DNA from: DATLLN01 sp963720885
GTDB lineage: Bacteria; Actinomycetota; Thermoleophilia; Gaiellales; JAICJC01
Length of the DNA stretch: 64,000 nucleotides
Direction: 5' to 3'
Assembly (NCBI GenBank): GCA_963720885.1
Contig: CAVRGW010000006.1
Location: 868,001-932,000, forward strand
The position numbers and the translations under genes are program-made. The notes below the pieces were generated by a model. That model was not told the DNA's origin. It made no database searches and saw only the letters and a program-made list of their open reading frames with translations. This document shows positions 49,649 through 57,737 of the stretch, in pieces; position 1 is the first letter of the stretch; every line of letters begins with the position of its first letter.

Positions 49649-51993
49649 GCCGCGCCTCCCTTCTGGATCGCGTTCCAGACCGTCTCCGGCTGGAGCGGCA
49701 TGTCGAGGTCGCGGACGCCGAGCGCGTCGCACACGGCGCTCACGACCGCCGGCGAGGCCGCGATCGTGCCCGCCTCGCCGATCCCCTTCACCCCCAACGG
49801 GTTCGTCGGCGAGGGCGTGACGGTACGGTGCGTCTCGATGTGGGGGACGTCGGCGGCCGACGGGATCAGGTAGTCGACCAGCGTTCCGGTCACGAGCTGG
49901 CCGCCCGAGTCGTACTCGGCGATCTCGTACAGGGCCTGGCCGATCCCGTGCACGACGCCGCCGTGAACCTGTCCAGCGACGATCATCGGGTTGATCACGT
50001 TGCCGCAGTCGTCCACGGCGATGTAGCCCGTGATCTCGACCTTCCCGGTCTCGCCATCGACCTCGACCTCGCATCCGTGCGCGCCGAACGGGAACACGCA
50101 ATTGGGCGGGTCGAAGAAGACCGTCTCGTCCAGGCCGGGAGTCACGCCCTCGGGCATCCCGAACGCCTGCCAGGCGCGGAAGGCCACCTCCTGGATGGTC
50201 GTGCGTATGTCCGGGCTGCCCTTGACCGCGAACGCGCCGCCCTCGAACTCCAGGTCGTCGGGCGACGCCTCGAGCATCTGGGCGGCCACCAGCCGGGCCT
50301 TGTCGCGGACCTTGCTCGCGGCGAGGTGGACCGCCGTGCCGCCGACCGCCAGGCTGCGACTGCCGTACGTGCCGAGCCCGTAGGGGGCGAACGCGGTGTC
50401 GCCGTGGATCACCTCGACGTCGTCGAACGGCACGCCGAGCTCGGTCTCGACGATCTGCGACCACGAGGTCGCATGCCCCTGTCCGTGCGGCGACGTGCCG
50501 GTTATGACCGTGATCTTGCCGGTCGGATGCATCCGCACGGTGGAGCTCTCCCACCCGCCCGGCGTCAGCCCGAGTGCGTTGCGGGCGACGTCCGACGGGA
50601 CGAACCCGCACACCTCGACCCACGTGGAGAGGCCGCGGCCGAGCAGCTTGCCGCGCGCGGCCGCCTCCGTCCGCCGCCGCTCGAACGTCTCCTTGTCGTC
50701 GGAGAGCTCGAGCAGCCTGTCGAGCGTCTTGGCGTAGTCGCCCGAGTCGTACATGAGGCCGATCGCGGTCGTGAACGGGAACTCGACCGGGAAGTTGCGC
50801 CTGCGCACCTCGGTGCGGCTCATGCCGAGCTCCCCGGCGAGGATGTCCATCATCCGCTCGATCGCGTGGGTGGCCTCCGGACGTCCGGCGCCGCGAAGGG
50901 CGTCGGTCGGCACCGTGTTCGTGTAGACGTTCGTCACCTTGACGTCGACCTCGGGGATTGCGTAGGCACCGGGAGACATCAGGAACGTCAGCTGCGAGAT
51001 CAGCGGCGTCAGCATCTGCAGGTACGAGCCGTAGTCCTGGACGTAGTGGGCGCGCATGCCGAGGACCTTCCCGTCCTTCGTCGCCGCGAGCTGCATGTGC
51101 GCGACCTGGGCGCGGCCGTGGCAGGTGGCAAGCATCGCCTCGGAGCGCTCCTCGATCCACTTCACGGGTGCGCCCACCTTGCGCGAGGCGGCCGCGGCGA
51201 TGAACTCCTCGGCGTAGGCGTTCAGCTTGGCGCCGAAGCCGCCGCCGACGTCGGGCGCGATCGCCCGCACCTTGGCCTCGCTCACCCCGCAGACGATCGC
51301 GAGGAACGTGCGCAGGAAGTGTGGCACCTGCGTCGAGCTGTAGACGACCAGGTCGTCGTTCGAGGTGTTCCAGTCGGCGACCACGCCGCGGGTCTCGATC
51401 GGGACGTGGATCAGGCGCTGGTTCCGGATCGTGTGCTCGACCACCACCTCGGCCTTCGAGAACGCGTCGTCGATGCCGTCGGTCCTGTGCGTGAGCACGA
51501 GGGCCACGTTGGAGTCGAGCTCCTCGTGCACCTTCGGTGCGCCGTCGGCCTGCGCTGCCTCGACGTCGAGCGCCGCAGGCAGCTCCGCGTAGCTCACCTC
51601 GACGGCGTCGGCGGCGTCGCGGGCGGCGTAGCGGTCGTTGGCGATCACGACGGCGATCGGCTCACCCACGTGGCGGACGCGGCCCTTGGCCAACGGCGGC
51701 CGCACCGGGTGGACCATGTCGCCGGTGGGGTTCGAGGCGCACGGGACGCCGGCGGCGAACTCCAGGTCGTCGCCGGTCAGCACCGCCGTGACGCCCGGCA
51801 TGGTCGTCGCGGCGGCCGTATCGATCCCGGTGATGTCGGCATGCGGGAACTGGCTGCGCACGATCGCCATGTGCAGCATCCCGGGCAGCTTGAGGTCGTC
51901 GACGAAGCGGCCGCGGCCGGTGAGGAACTTGCGATCCTCCTTGCGCAGCGCCGCGACGCCGATCCCCTTCGCGTGTTCGGCCGTGGTCGCCAT
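49645..51993 (-). CDS. coxL: Molybdenum hydroxylase large subunit (form II CoxL-like)
   Basis: The 782-residue catalytic subunit carries the molybdopterin cytosine dinucleotide site: DVGGGFGAK (248-256) and the terminal GVKGIGEAGT with the catalytic glutamate. The active-site loop reads ALRGAGR (365-371), close to the form II consensus AYRGAGR with Leu for Tyr, and lacks the AYxCSFR loop of true form I CO dehydrogenase. It may oxidise CO poorly or not at all and instead act on an aldehyde, purine or other heterocycle. The ATG at 51993 shares one base with the coxS stop. Confidence 0.94.
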   Translation of the reverse strand: MATTAEHAKGIGVAALRKEDRKFLTGRGRFVDDLKLPGMLHMAIVRSQFPHADITGIDTAAATTMPGVTAVLTGDDLEFAAGVPCASNPTGDMVHPVRPPLAKGRVRHVGEPIAVVIANDRYAARDAADAVEVSYAELPAALDVEAAQADGAPKVHEELDSNVALVLTHRTDGIDDAFSKAEVVVEHTIRNQRLIHVPIETRGVVADWNTSNDDLVVYSSTQVPHFLRTFLAIVCGVSEAKVRAIAPDVGGGFGAKLNAYAEEFIAAAASRKVGAPVKWIEERSEAMLATCHGRAQVAHMQLAATKDGKVLGMRAHYVQDYGSYLQMLTPLISQLTFLMSPGAYAIPEVDVKVTNVYTNTVPTDALRGAGRPEATHAIERMMDILAGELGMSRTEVRRRNFPVEFPFTTAIGLMYDSGDYAKTLDRLLELSDDKETFERRRTEAAARGKLLGRGLSTWVEVCGFVPSDVARNALGLTPGGWESSTVRMHPTGKITVITGTSPHGQGHATSWSQIVETELGVPFDDVEVIHGDTAFAPYGLGTYGSRSLAVGGTAVHLAASKVRDKARLVAAQMLEASPDDLEFEGGAFAVKGSPDIRTTIQEVAFRAWQAFGMPEGVTPGLDETVFFDPPNCVFPFGAHGCEVEVDGETGKVEITGYIAVDDCGNVINPMIVAGQVHGGVVHGIGQALYEIAEYDSGGQLVTGTLVDYLIPSAADVPHIETHRTVTPSPTNPLGVKGIGEAGTIAASPAVVSAVCDALGVRDLDMPLQPETVWNAIQKGGAA

Positions 51994-52460
51994 CAGACCG
52001 TCACCCCCGATGCGGCCCGGACGGCCGCGACGATGTTCTCGTAGCCGGTGCAGCGGCACAGGTTGCCCTCGAGCCCGTGGCGGATCTCCTCGTCGGTCGG
52101 CGTCGGGTTCGCCTCGAGCAGCTTGATCGCGGTCATCACCATTCCGGGCGTGCAGTAGCCGCACTGGAGGGCGTGGTGCTCGTGGAAGGCCCGCTGCATC
52201 GGGTGCAGGTCGCCGTTCTCGGAGATGCCCTCGATGGTCGTCACTTGGCGGCCGTCCGCCTGGACGGCCAAAAGGGTGCACGACTTCACGGCCTCGCCGT
52301 CGAGCCAGACCGTGCACGCCCCGCAGTTGGAAGTGTCGCAGCCGACATGGGTGCCCGTCAGGTTCAGGTGCTCACGCAGCAGGTGGACGAGAAGCATCCG
52401 CGGCTCGACCTCGGCCGTCCGTGGCACCCCGTTGACGGTGATGGTGACGGCGCTCTTCAT
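51993..52460 (-). CDS. coxS: Molybdenum hydroxylase 2Fe-2S small subunit (CoxS type)
   Basis: The 155-residue protein binds two [2Fe-2S] clusters: plant-type Cys41, Cys46, Cys49 and Cys61 (GCDTSNCGACTV...SC) and the C-terminal cluster in QCGYCTPGM and CRCTGY (Cys100, 103, 135, 137). ATG at 52460 follows GAGGAGGG. It is the first gene of the coxSLM operon. No maturation genes (coxDEF, mobA-like) are nearby. Confidence 0.95.
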   Translation of the reverse strand: MKSAVTITVNGVPRTAEVEPRMLLVHLLREHLNLTGTHVGCDTSNCGACTVWLDGEAVKSCTLLAVQADGRQVTTIEGISENGDLHPMQRAFHEHHALQCGYCTPGMVMTAIKLLEANPTPTDEEIRHGLEGNLCRCTGYENIVAAVRAASGVTV

Positions 52461-52575
52461 CGAGCCCTCCTCAGACGTCGGGGTTGCGCAGTTGCACAGG
52501 CAGGTCTATCGCAGTGCGACGCGGATCACAAGTACGCCGGTGCCCGGCCGGGCGAGCGCCTGTCAGCGTTTCGTA

Positions 52576-52605
52576 GTCGGCGGTTCGATCCCGTCACCGC
52601 CCATC
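52576..52605 (+). repeat. attR-like second copy of the tRNA-Val 3' end
   Basis: Exact 30/30 match to 48701-48730 in the same orientation, without the rest of the tRNA. The stop codon of the metallo-beta-lactamase-like gene lies inside it. The 115 bases between coxS and this repeat hold no recognisable gene. Confidence 0.75.
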
Positions 52606-53208
52606 GTCGTCGAGCACCATCTGAATCTGCGGCTTGGGGTCGCGCTGCGGCGGCCCGTGGTCGAGCAGCAGCAGGCCGAACGGCAGGTCGAGCAGCCCGC
52701 GGACGCTCGCCCGGGTGGCGTCCGGGTCGTCGTGGAAGCGCAGCGGCACGAACTGCAGATGGTCGGTGTACATCAGCAGATCGGAGCAGATCAGCGCATC
52801 CTCCGCCGGATCGGTCAGCAGGCAGTAGTGGATCGGCTCGGGGCCGGGCGTCCGCACCGCCCGCAGCCCGGCCGGCAGGACGTCACCGTCGGCATACCGC
52901 GCGTCCGGCTCCTCGTCGGCCTGCGGTGCGCCCTCGGGCATGTGCACCGGGATCTCGAATTGCCGGCGGTAGCGCCACGCCGCCCGCTGGTGGCACTTGG
53001 CGGTCAGCACGATCGCCGTCGGCCGGGGCAGATCGGCCATCGCCTCGTCCGCCAGGCCAACCGGATCGACCAGCACGCAGTCGCCGCCGAACTCGATCAG
53101 GTGGCTGCTCGACGGCGACCCGCCGATGGCGCTGTTGCGCACCAGCCAGTGCCAGATACCCGGCACGACCAGCTCGACGCTGCCGGCGACTTCCGGCGGC
53201 TCGCTCAT
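52594..53208 (-). CDS. Degenerate metallo-beta-lactamase-fold protein
   Basis: The 204-residue protein looks like a metallo-hydrolase fold (SSSHLIEFGGDCVLVDPVG, then strands around CLLTDPAEDALICSDLL). The metal motif THxHxDH is missing: the place reads LTAKCHQRAAWRYRR, so catalysis by the usual di-metal site is unlikely. Its last five residues and stop lie in the attR-like repeat, so the original C-terminus may have been replaced. The ATG at 53208 has TAGGCT six bases upstream. Confidence 0.7.
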   Translation of the reverse strand: MSEPPEVAGSVELVVPGIWHWLVRNSAIGGSPSSSHLIEFGGDCVLVDPVGLADEAMADLPRPTAIVLTAKCHQRAAWRYRRQFEIPVHMPEGAPQADEEPDARYADGDVLPAGLRAVRTPGPEPIHYCLLTDPAEDALICSDLLMYTDHLQFVPLRFHDDPDATRASVRGLLDLPFGLLLLDHGPPQRDPKPQIQMVLDDDGR

Positions 53209-53214
53209 GTCCGG

Positions 53215-53220
53215 AGCCTA
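53215..53220 (-). promoter_or_regulatory. Putative -10 box TAGGCT for the metallo-beta-lactamase-like gene
   Basis: TAGGCT on the minus strand lies six bases before the ATG at 53208; leaderless layout. It sits in the 16-base gap after the upstream gene. Confidence 0.45.
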
Positions 53221-53224
53221 TCGC

Positions 53225-53665
53225 TCAGCCGAACGTGATCACCCGGATCTGCAGGCCGGAGATCGGCGTCATGCTCGTCCCCGAGAAGTTGCACGCGTCC
53301 ATCGTCAGGTGGCCCTTTGAGGTCACCCCCTGGGCGTAGAGCACGATCCCGTTCTGCACCGGCCCCTGGGTCGACACCACCGCGGTCTCGCCCACCTTCG
53401 CGCCTGCGGCAAGGATGGTTACCTGGGAGCACCGGCCATTGGGGATCCCCGACAGCGAGATCGCCCCGGTGATGTCCGCGCCGGCGATGTCCTTCGTGGT
53501 GATGGTCTGGTTCTTGATGTCGACCGACTGGATCGACTCGTCGATGATGTCGTCGCTACCAACGGTGTTGGCGGCGTAGGCTGTGCCGCCCAGCGCGACG
53601 AACAGCGCGAGGTAGGCGGCCACCGTGCCGTGACGAGGCACCTTCAACCAGCGTCTTCCGGGCAT
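53225..53665 (-). CDS. Secreted protein of actinobacterial ALFVALGGTAYAA type, unknown function
   Basis: The 146-residue protein has a signal-like N-terminus (VAAYLALFVALGGTAYAANTVGS) followed by isoleucine/aspartate repeats (SDDIIDESIQSVDIKNQTITTKDI) that suggest a pentapeptide-like or beta-helical stem, then a small beta-rich domain. This architecture is abundant in Thermoleophilia-like genomes; the role is unknown, perhaps surface or spore-coat related. The ATG follows AGGGGGAA. Confidence 0.8.
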   Translation of the reverse strand: MPGRRWLKVPRHGTVAAYLALFVALGGTAYAANTVGSDDIIDESIQSVDIKNQTITTKDIAGADITGAISLSGIPNGRCSQVTILAAGAKVGETAVVSTQGPVQNGIVLYAQGVTSKGHLTMDACNFSGTSMTPISGLQIRVITFG

Positions 53666-53750
53666 TCCAGGTTCCCCCTTGTGGTGTCTGTTACCTGTTC
53701 CATCTCACCTGCCGGGGGTCACTTCGTCAACCATGGACGACCGCTTCGAT

Positions 53751-53779
53751 GCAACAACGGGGTCTGACCCCTTTGTTGC
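53751..53779. repeat. 29-bp palindrome with GGGGTCTGACCCC core
   Basis: GCAACAA-C-GGGGTC-T-GACCCC-T-TTGTTGC is nearly perfect, with 13 paired bases per arm. It lies in the 172-base gap between divergent genes, so it is not simply a terminator. Its core recurs at 27236-27249 and its left arm at 33408-33426, suggesting a small dispersed repeat family. Confidence 0.75.
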
Positions 53780-53837
53780 GTGATGTCGTCGTCGCGATCC
53801 GATACGGTTGCACTGTCGTTCGGCAGGCGAGCTCGCT

Positions 53838-54467
53838 ATGGGGGAAGCAGTGGCAGACCGCGTACAGGACGGGGTGATGCTGACGTCGCATCCCACCGAT
53901 GAGGTGGTTTCCGCCGGCGCTGACCGGCCCATGGTCGGCAATGCGCGGAAGTCGGCCGTTCGGCCGACGCCCCAGCAGTACTTCATGCTGCTCGCGGTCG
54001 CCACGCGGGAGCGCGCCGCCTGCCTACGCCGCCACGTCGGCGCGATCCTGGTCTCCGACCAGCGGATCATCGCCACCGGCTACAACGGGACGCCGACCGG
54101 GTTCCCGAACTGCGACGAGGGCGGGTGCCACCGCTGCTCCCACCCCGAGGACTACGCCGAGGGGCGCGGATACGACGTCTGCATCTGCGTCCACGCCGAG
54201 CAGAACGCGCTGCTGCAGGCGGCCAAGATCGGCTACAGCGTGCAGGGCTCGCAGTGCTACTCGACGCTTCGCCCCTGCTTCGGATGCCTGAAGGAGCTGT
54301 ACCAGGCGGGCGTCGCTGCCGTCTACTACCTCAACGCCTGGGCGCCGTCAGTCCCGCAGGAGGCCGAGGCGTACGACGCGCTGCTCGCCGAGATGCTGGC
54401 CCGCGGCGTCAGCGTCGAGCCGCTGGAGCTCCCCGAGTCGCTGCTCGACCTACGCGCTGCGACGTAG
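53838..54467 (+). CDS. dCMP/cytidine deaminase family protein (ComEB-like)
   Basis: The 209-residue zinc enzyme has the deaminase motifs CVHAEQNAL and STLRPCFGCLKEL (HAE...PCxxC), with GYNGTPTGFPNCDEGGC as in dCMP deaminases. It would supply dUMP for thymidylate synthesis. The first ~50 residues are not conserved-looking, so the start is uncertain: the ATG at 53838 was chosen, with a downstream start possible. A TACGGT box lies at 53803-53808. The 3' end overlaps the zinc-ribbon gene convergently by 18 bases. Confidence 0.88.
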   Translation: MGEAVADRVQDGVMLTSHPTDEVVSAGADRPMVGNARKSAVRPTPQQYFMLLAVATRERAACLRRHVGAILVSDQRIIATGYNGTPTGFPNCDEGGCHRCSHPEDYAEGRGYDVCICVHAEQNALLQAAKIGYSVQGSQCYSTLRPCFGCLKELYQAGVAAVYYLNAWAPSVPQEAEAYDALLAEMLARGVSVEPLELPESLLDLRAAT

Positions 54468-54824
54468 CCAGCTCGGGCTGTCCTCTTCCCAGTCGAACGA
54501 CTTCGCGTCGCTCGCCGGGACGGGCGGCTCGAGCGGGATGATCGTGGCGGGCATCCGCTCGACCTCCGCGTAGGAGGCCGCATCCAGCACGTAGTGGTCC
54601 TCGAGGACGAGCACCACGCGCTGCGGCGTCAGATCCCGCTCGACCTCGTCGGGCAGACGGTGGAGATCCGGGGTGGTCGTGATCCTGGTCAGCGCCTCGG
54701 CGTGCAGCGAGATCCGCCACGCCTGCAGCTCGGGCTCCGCCAGCGGTGCAGCGGCGCACACCGGGCAGGGGGTGAGCGGTCGCTTGGGATGGTCGCAGCG
54801 ATGACACGCGACGGTGATCTGCAT
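54450..54824 (-). CDS. Zinc-ribbon protein, unknown function
   Basis: The 124-residue protein begins MQITVACHRCDHPKRPLTPC followed by PVC, giving two CxxC knuckles (a rubredoxin-like zinc ribbon) and an unrecognised remainder of about 90 residues. The ATG at 54824 is preferred to a GTG ten codons upstream because the ribbon then sits near the N-terminus. Its upstream region is shared with the divergent NlpC/P60 gene. Function is unknown. Confidence 0.65.
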   Translation of the reverse strand: MQITVACHRCDHPKRPLTPCPVCAAAPLAEPELQAWRISLHAEALTRITTTPDLHRLPDEVERDLTPQRVVLVLEDHYVLDAASYAEVERMPATIIPLEPPVPASDAKSFDWEEDSPSWLRRSA

Positions 54825-54853
54825 GGTGCGGTTGTCGGCCGGGAGGCTCCCCA

Positions 54854-54875
54854 CCTTGAGGGTGATTCCTCAAGG
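54854..54875. promoter_or_regulatory. Perfect 8-bp inverted repeat upstream of the NlpC/P60 gene
   Basis: CCTTGAGG, six bases, CCTCAAGG, located 29 bases before the ATG at 54905. It could be an operator for a dimeric regulator or an RNA hairpin in the leader. No clear TANNNT box fits this gene. Confidence 0.45.
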
Positions 54876-54904
54876 AACCGCCGGAATGTGCCGACTGACA
54901 ACGT

Positions 54905-55984
54905 ATGCACCGGGCAGGCAGGAGCCGGTTGCTGCGTGTTCTGGGGGGTACGGCAGTGGTGTCGGCCTTGCTGTTCGCAGCGGCCGCCAACACGGCGTCG
55001 GCAGACCCGACCCTCGACGCGACCAAGCAGCACTATCAAGAGGTCACGCGCGAGGTGCGCAAGCTCGACCACCGGGCCGAGCAGCTCACCGAGGAGTACA
55101 ACAAGACGGTCTGGGAGCTCCAGCAGCTCCACCGCCAGATCGTCTACGCAAAGCACCGCCTGCACGACGCCCAGGTGCAGCTTCGGGCGCACAAGAAGTC
55201 GCTGGCCATCCTGGTGGTCGCCAAGTACAAGGGCTTGACCCCGCAGACGTCCGACATCCTGCTCGGCGCCGGTTCGCTGGAGGATCTCACCGGGGGGCTC
55301 GACCTGAAGGCGCGGCTCGATCGCGCGATGGCCACCGCCGTCGCCCAGATCACGCAGCTGCGCCAGGAGATCATCGACCAGAAGACCGCGCTGGAGGCCG
55401 CGCAGGCGCGCGCCGAGAAGGAGCGCGAGCAGCTCGTGCTCAAGCGCAAGCAGATCCACCACCAGTTGCGCCGCCGGCGTCTGCTGATGGAGCTGCTGGG
55501 CAACCAGATAGCGGCCGGCGAGGCGGCGTCGACGATCGGCCAGTCGAAGCTTGCGCTGCAGGCCGCCAAGTGGATCGTCGCCGACAGCCGCGCGCACAAG
55601 GGCGACAAGGGCACCGTACTGCGCGACCAGGTCGCGCTCGACGCGCTCCGTCAGATCGGCGTCCCGTACAAGTGGGGCGGCGCGTCGCCGGAGACCGGAT
55701 TCGACTGCTCCGGCCTGATCATGTGGCTGTGGGCGCAGCACGGCTACTCGCTGCCCCACTTCGCCGCCGCGCAGTACGCGCTGGGCCCGCAGGTCGCGTC
55801 CCAGGAAGATCTGGAGATCGGCGACCTCGTGTTCTTCCACAAGCTCGGCCACGTCGGCATGTACATCGGGAACGGGTACGTCATCCACGCGCCGCACACC
55901 GGCGACGTCGTCCGCATCGCGCCGCTGTCGCTGACCTGGTTCCAGGACACGTACGTCGGCGCCACCAGGCCCGGCCCGGCCTGA
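54905..55984 (+). CDS. Secreted coiled-coil NlpC/P60 peptidoglycan endopeptidase
   Basis: The 359-residue protein has a signal peptide (cleavage near ASA-DP at residue 33), a long coiled-coil (about 38-205) and a C-terminal NlpC/P60 domain with Cys268 (TGFDCSGL), His316 (HVGMYIG) and His328 (IHAP). This matches RipA-type cell-wall hydrolases that cut D-Glu-DAP bonds in stem peptides during division. The coiled coil may hold the enzyme inactive until a partner engages. It stands alone with its own upstream inverted repeat. Confidence 0.93.
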   Translation: MHRAGRSRLLRVLGGTAVVSALLFAAAANTASADPTLDATKQHYQEVTREVRKLDHRAEQLTEEYNKTVWELQQLHRQIVYAKHRLHDAQVQLRAHKKSLAILVVAKYKGLTPQTSDILLGAGSLEDLTGGLDLKARLDRAMATAVAQITQLRQEIIDQKTALEAAQARAEKEREQLVLKRKQIHHQLRRRRLLMELLGNQIAAGEAASTIGQSKLALQAAKWIVADSRAHKGDKGTVLRDQVALDALRQIGVPYKWGGASPETGFDCSGLIMWLWAQHGYSLPHFAAAQYALGPQVASQEDLEIGDLVFFHKLGHVGMYIGNGYVIHAPHTGDVVRIAPLSLTWFQDTYVGATRPGPA

Positions 55985-56001
55985 GCCGGCCCCTGGTCGG
56001 A

Positions 56002-56007
56002 TAACCT
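56002..56007 (+). promoter_or_regulatory. Putative -10 box TAACCT for the persulfide dioxygenase operon
   Basis: TAACCT ends six bases before the ATG at 56014 with no Shine-Dalgarno sequence; leaderless layout. Confidence 0.5.
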
Positions 56008-56013
56008 GCCGAC

Positions 56014-57411
56014 ATGTTCTTCCGGCAGGTGCTCCACGGCGATCTCGGCTGTGCGTCCTATCTGATCGCCGATACCGGGGCCGGCGACGGCGCGGTCGTC
56101 GACCCCAAGTGGGCCATCGACGAGTACCTCGAGCTGGCGAGTCGTCACGGCTTCCGGATCGGCCATGTGATCGAGACCCACAACCACGCCGATCATGTCT
56201 CCGGTCGTAGCCGGCTGGTCGAGGCGACCGGCGCGCGCGTCTGGGTGCACCGGCTGGCGGGTGCGACGTACGAGCACTCGCCGTTCGAGGACGGCGACGA
56301 GATCGCCGTCGGCGACTCGGTGCTGCTGCGAGTGCTGCACACTCCCGGCCACCGCCCCGAGCACTCTGCGATCGTGGTGATCGACCGGCTGCGCGGCGAC
56401 GACCCGGTCGCCGTCCTCACCGGAGACAGCCTGTTCGTCAATGACGCGGCCCGCCCCGACCTGGCCGTCGAGAAGCGGGAGGGCGCCGCGGAGCTGTTCG
56501 CCAGCCTCCAGCGCATCGTCTCGCTGGGCGACGCCGTCGAGGTGCATCCCGGCCATACCGGGGGCTCCCTGTGCGGCAGCGCCCGGATGGGCGAGAAGAC
56601 GTCCTCGACCGTCGGCTACGAGCGTGCCCACAACTCGCTGCTGCAGATCACCGAGCCCGGCGTGTTCGTCGACGCCATGGTCACCGCGCTGCCGCCGCAG
56701 CCCCCGAACTTCAAGCAGATCGCCGAGACCAACCGGACGACGGGCGGCACCGTCCCGGCTGCGCCGCAGCGGCTGACGGCGGAGTGGTTCGCGCGGCGGG
56801 CAGCCGCGGGCGGCCTGATCATCGACGGCCGCACGCCGGAGGACTACGCCGCGGGCCACGCGGAGGGGTCGGTCGGCGTCACGCTCGGCTCGAGCGGCTT
56901 CGGCACCAAGGCCGCATGGCTCGCCTCCGCGGGTGCCGAGCTGCTGCTGATCGGGCAGGACGACCGCGAGGCCGACCTGATGGTCGAGCTGCTCGGCGCC
57001 GTCGGCCTGGCAGCCGCGGCGACGCTGGCAGGCGGGTTCCCGGCGTGGCGGGCGGCGTCGCTGCCGGTCGAGTCGCTGGGGCAGGTCGACGTGCCCGGTC
57101 TGGCCGAGCTGCTCGAGGGCCACGGTGAGCTGCAGCTGCTCGACGTCCGCGGGGACGACGAGTGGGCCGAATCGAGGATCCCCGGCTCGACGCACATGCC
57201 CTACCACGAGCTGATCGACGCGATGCCCGACCTCGATCGCGCGCTGCCTGTGGCGGCGATCTGCACTAGCGGCAAGCGGTCGGCGATGGCGGTCGGCCTG
57301 CTGCAGCGGGGCGGATTTGCGGACGTCATCCACGTCACGCACGGCGGCGTCAAGACCTGGGGCGAGCTGGGCCTGCCGCTCGAGACCGGCGAGCCGGCGG
57401 TGCGGGCGTGA
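56014..57411 (+). CDS. Persulfide dioxygenase-like metallo-beta-lactamase fused to two rhodanese domains
   Basis: The 465-residue protein has an ETHE1-like MBL domain (His56, His58, Asp60 and His61 in THNHADH; His113 in TPGH; Asp138 in TGDSLF), then two rhodanese domains. The first (about 253-350) lacks a catalytic cysteine (LLLIGQDDREA), the second (about 358-460) has Cys417 in AAICTSGKRSA. Such fusions oxidise glutathione or other low-molecular-weight persulfides and handle sulfane sulfur. The next rhodanese gene overlaps its stop (GTGA). Confidence 0.93.
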   Translation: MFFRQVLHGDLGCASYLIADTGAGDGAVVDPKWAIDEYLELASRHGFRIGHVIETHNHADHVSGRSRLVEATGARVWVHRLAGATYEHSPFEDGDEIAVGDSVLLRVLHTPGHRPEHSAIVVIDRLRGDDPVAVLTGDSLFVNDAARPDLAVEKREGAAELFASLQRIVSLGDAVEVHPGHTGGSLCGSARMGEKTSSTVGYERAHNSLLQITEPGVFVDAMVTALPPQPPNFKQIAETNRTTGGTVPAAPQRLTAEWFARRAAAGGLIIDGRTPEDYAAGHAEGSVGVTLGSSGFGTKAAWLASAGAELLLIGQDDREADLMVELLGAVGLAAAATLAGGFPAWRAASLPVESLGQVDVPGLAELLEGHGELQLLDVRGDDEWAESRIPGSTHMPYHELIDAMPDLDRALPVAAICTSGKRSAMAVGLLQRGGFADVIHVTHGGVKTWGELGLPLETGEPAVRA

Positions 57412-57737
57412 GCGCGCCCGAGATGTCGGCGGCCGAGGTCGCCGAGGCGCTGGCCGGTGACCGCGTGGTCGCCGTGGACGTGCGCACGGCCGACGAGTGG
57501 GACGCCGGGCACATCGCCGAAGCGACGTGGATCTCGATGACCGAGCTCGCCGGACGGCTCGACGAACTGCCGCGCGACCGGACGCTGGCGATCGTCTGCC
57601 GAAGTGGGTCGCGCAGCGGGGTGGTGGCCGACCACCTGCACGACGCCGGATACGACGCTGTCAACCTGGCCGGCGGGATGTACGCCTGGGTCGCGGCCGG
57701 CCTGCCGATCCAGCCCGTGGACGGCTGGGTGGCGTGA
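57408..57737 (+). CDS. Single-domain rhodanese (sulfurtransferase)
   Basis: The 109-residue protein is one rhodanese domain with the active-site loop VCRSGSRSG (Cys64) and DVRTADEWDAGHI. It can accept sulfane sulfur from the upstream dioxygenase-rhodanese, which fits coupled translation (GTGA overlaps at both ends). A role in sulfide/persulfide detoxification is inferred from the operon. Confidence 0.93.
   Translation: MSAPEMSAAEVAEALAGDRVVAVDVRTADEWDAGHIAEATWISMTELAGRLDELPRDRTLAIVCRSGSRSGVVADHLHDAGYDAVNLAGGMYAWVAAGLPIQPVDGWVA

Larger units (their letters stand above)
48731..52605. mobile_element. Putative tRNA-Val-integrated islet carrying coxSLM, no integrase
   Basis: The 3.9 kb between the tRNA-Val 3' end and the second 30-bp copy holds three molybdenum-hydroxylase genes and a cut-off HAD gene. 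Direct repeats of a tRNA 3' end are the classic trace of site-specific integration. No recombinase or transfer gene is inside, and base composition does not obviously differ, so the element may be old or reduced. An unrelated duplication of the tRNA end is the alternative. Confidence 0.45.
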
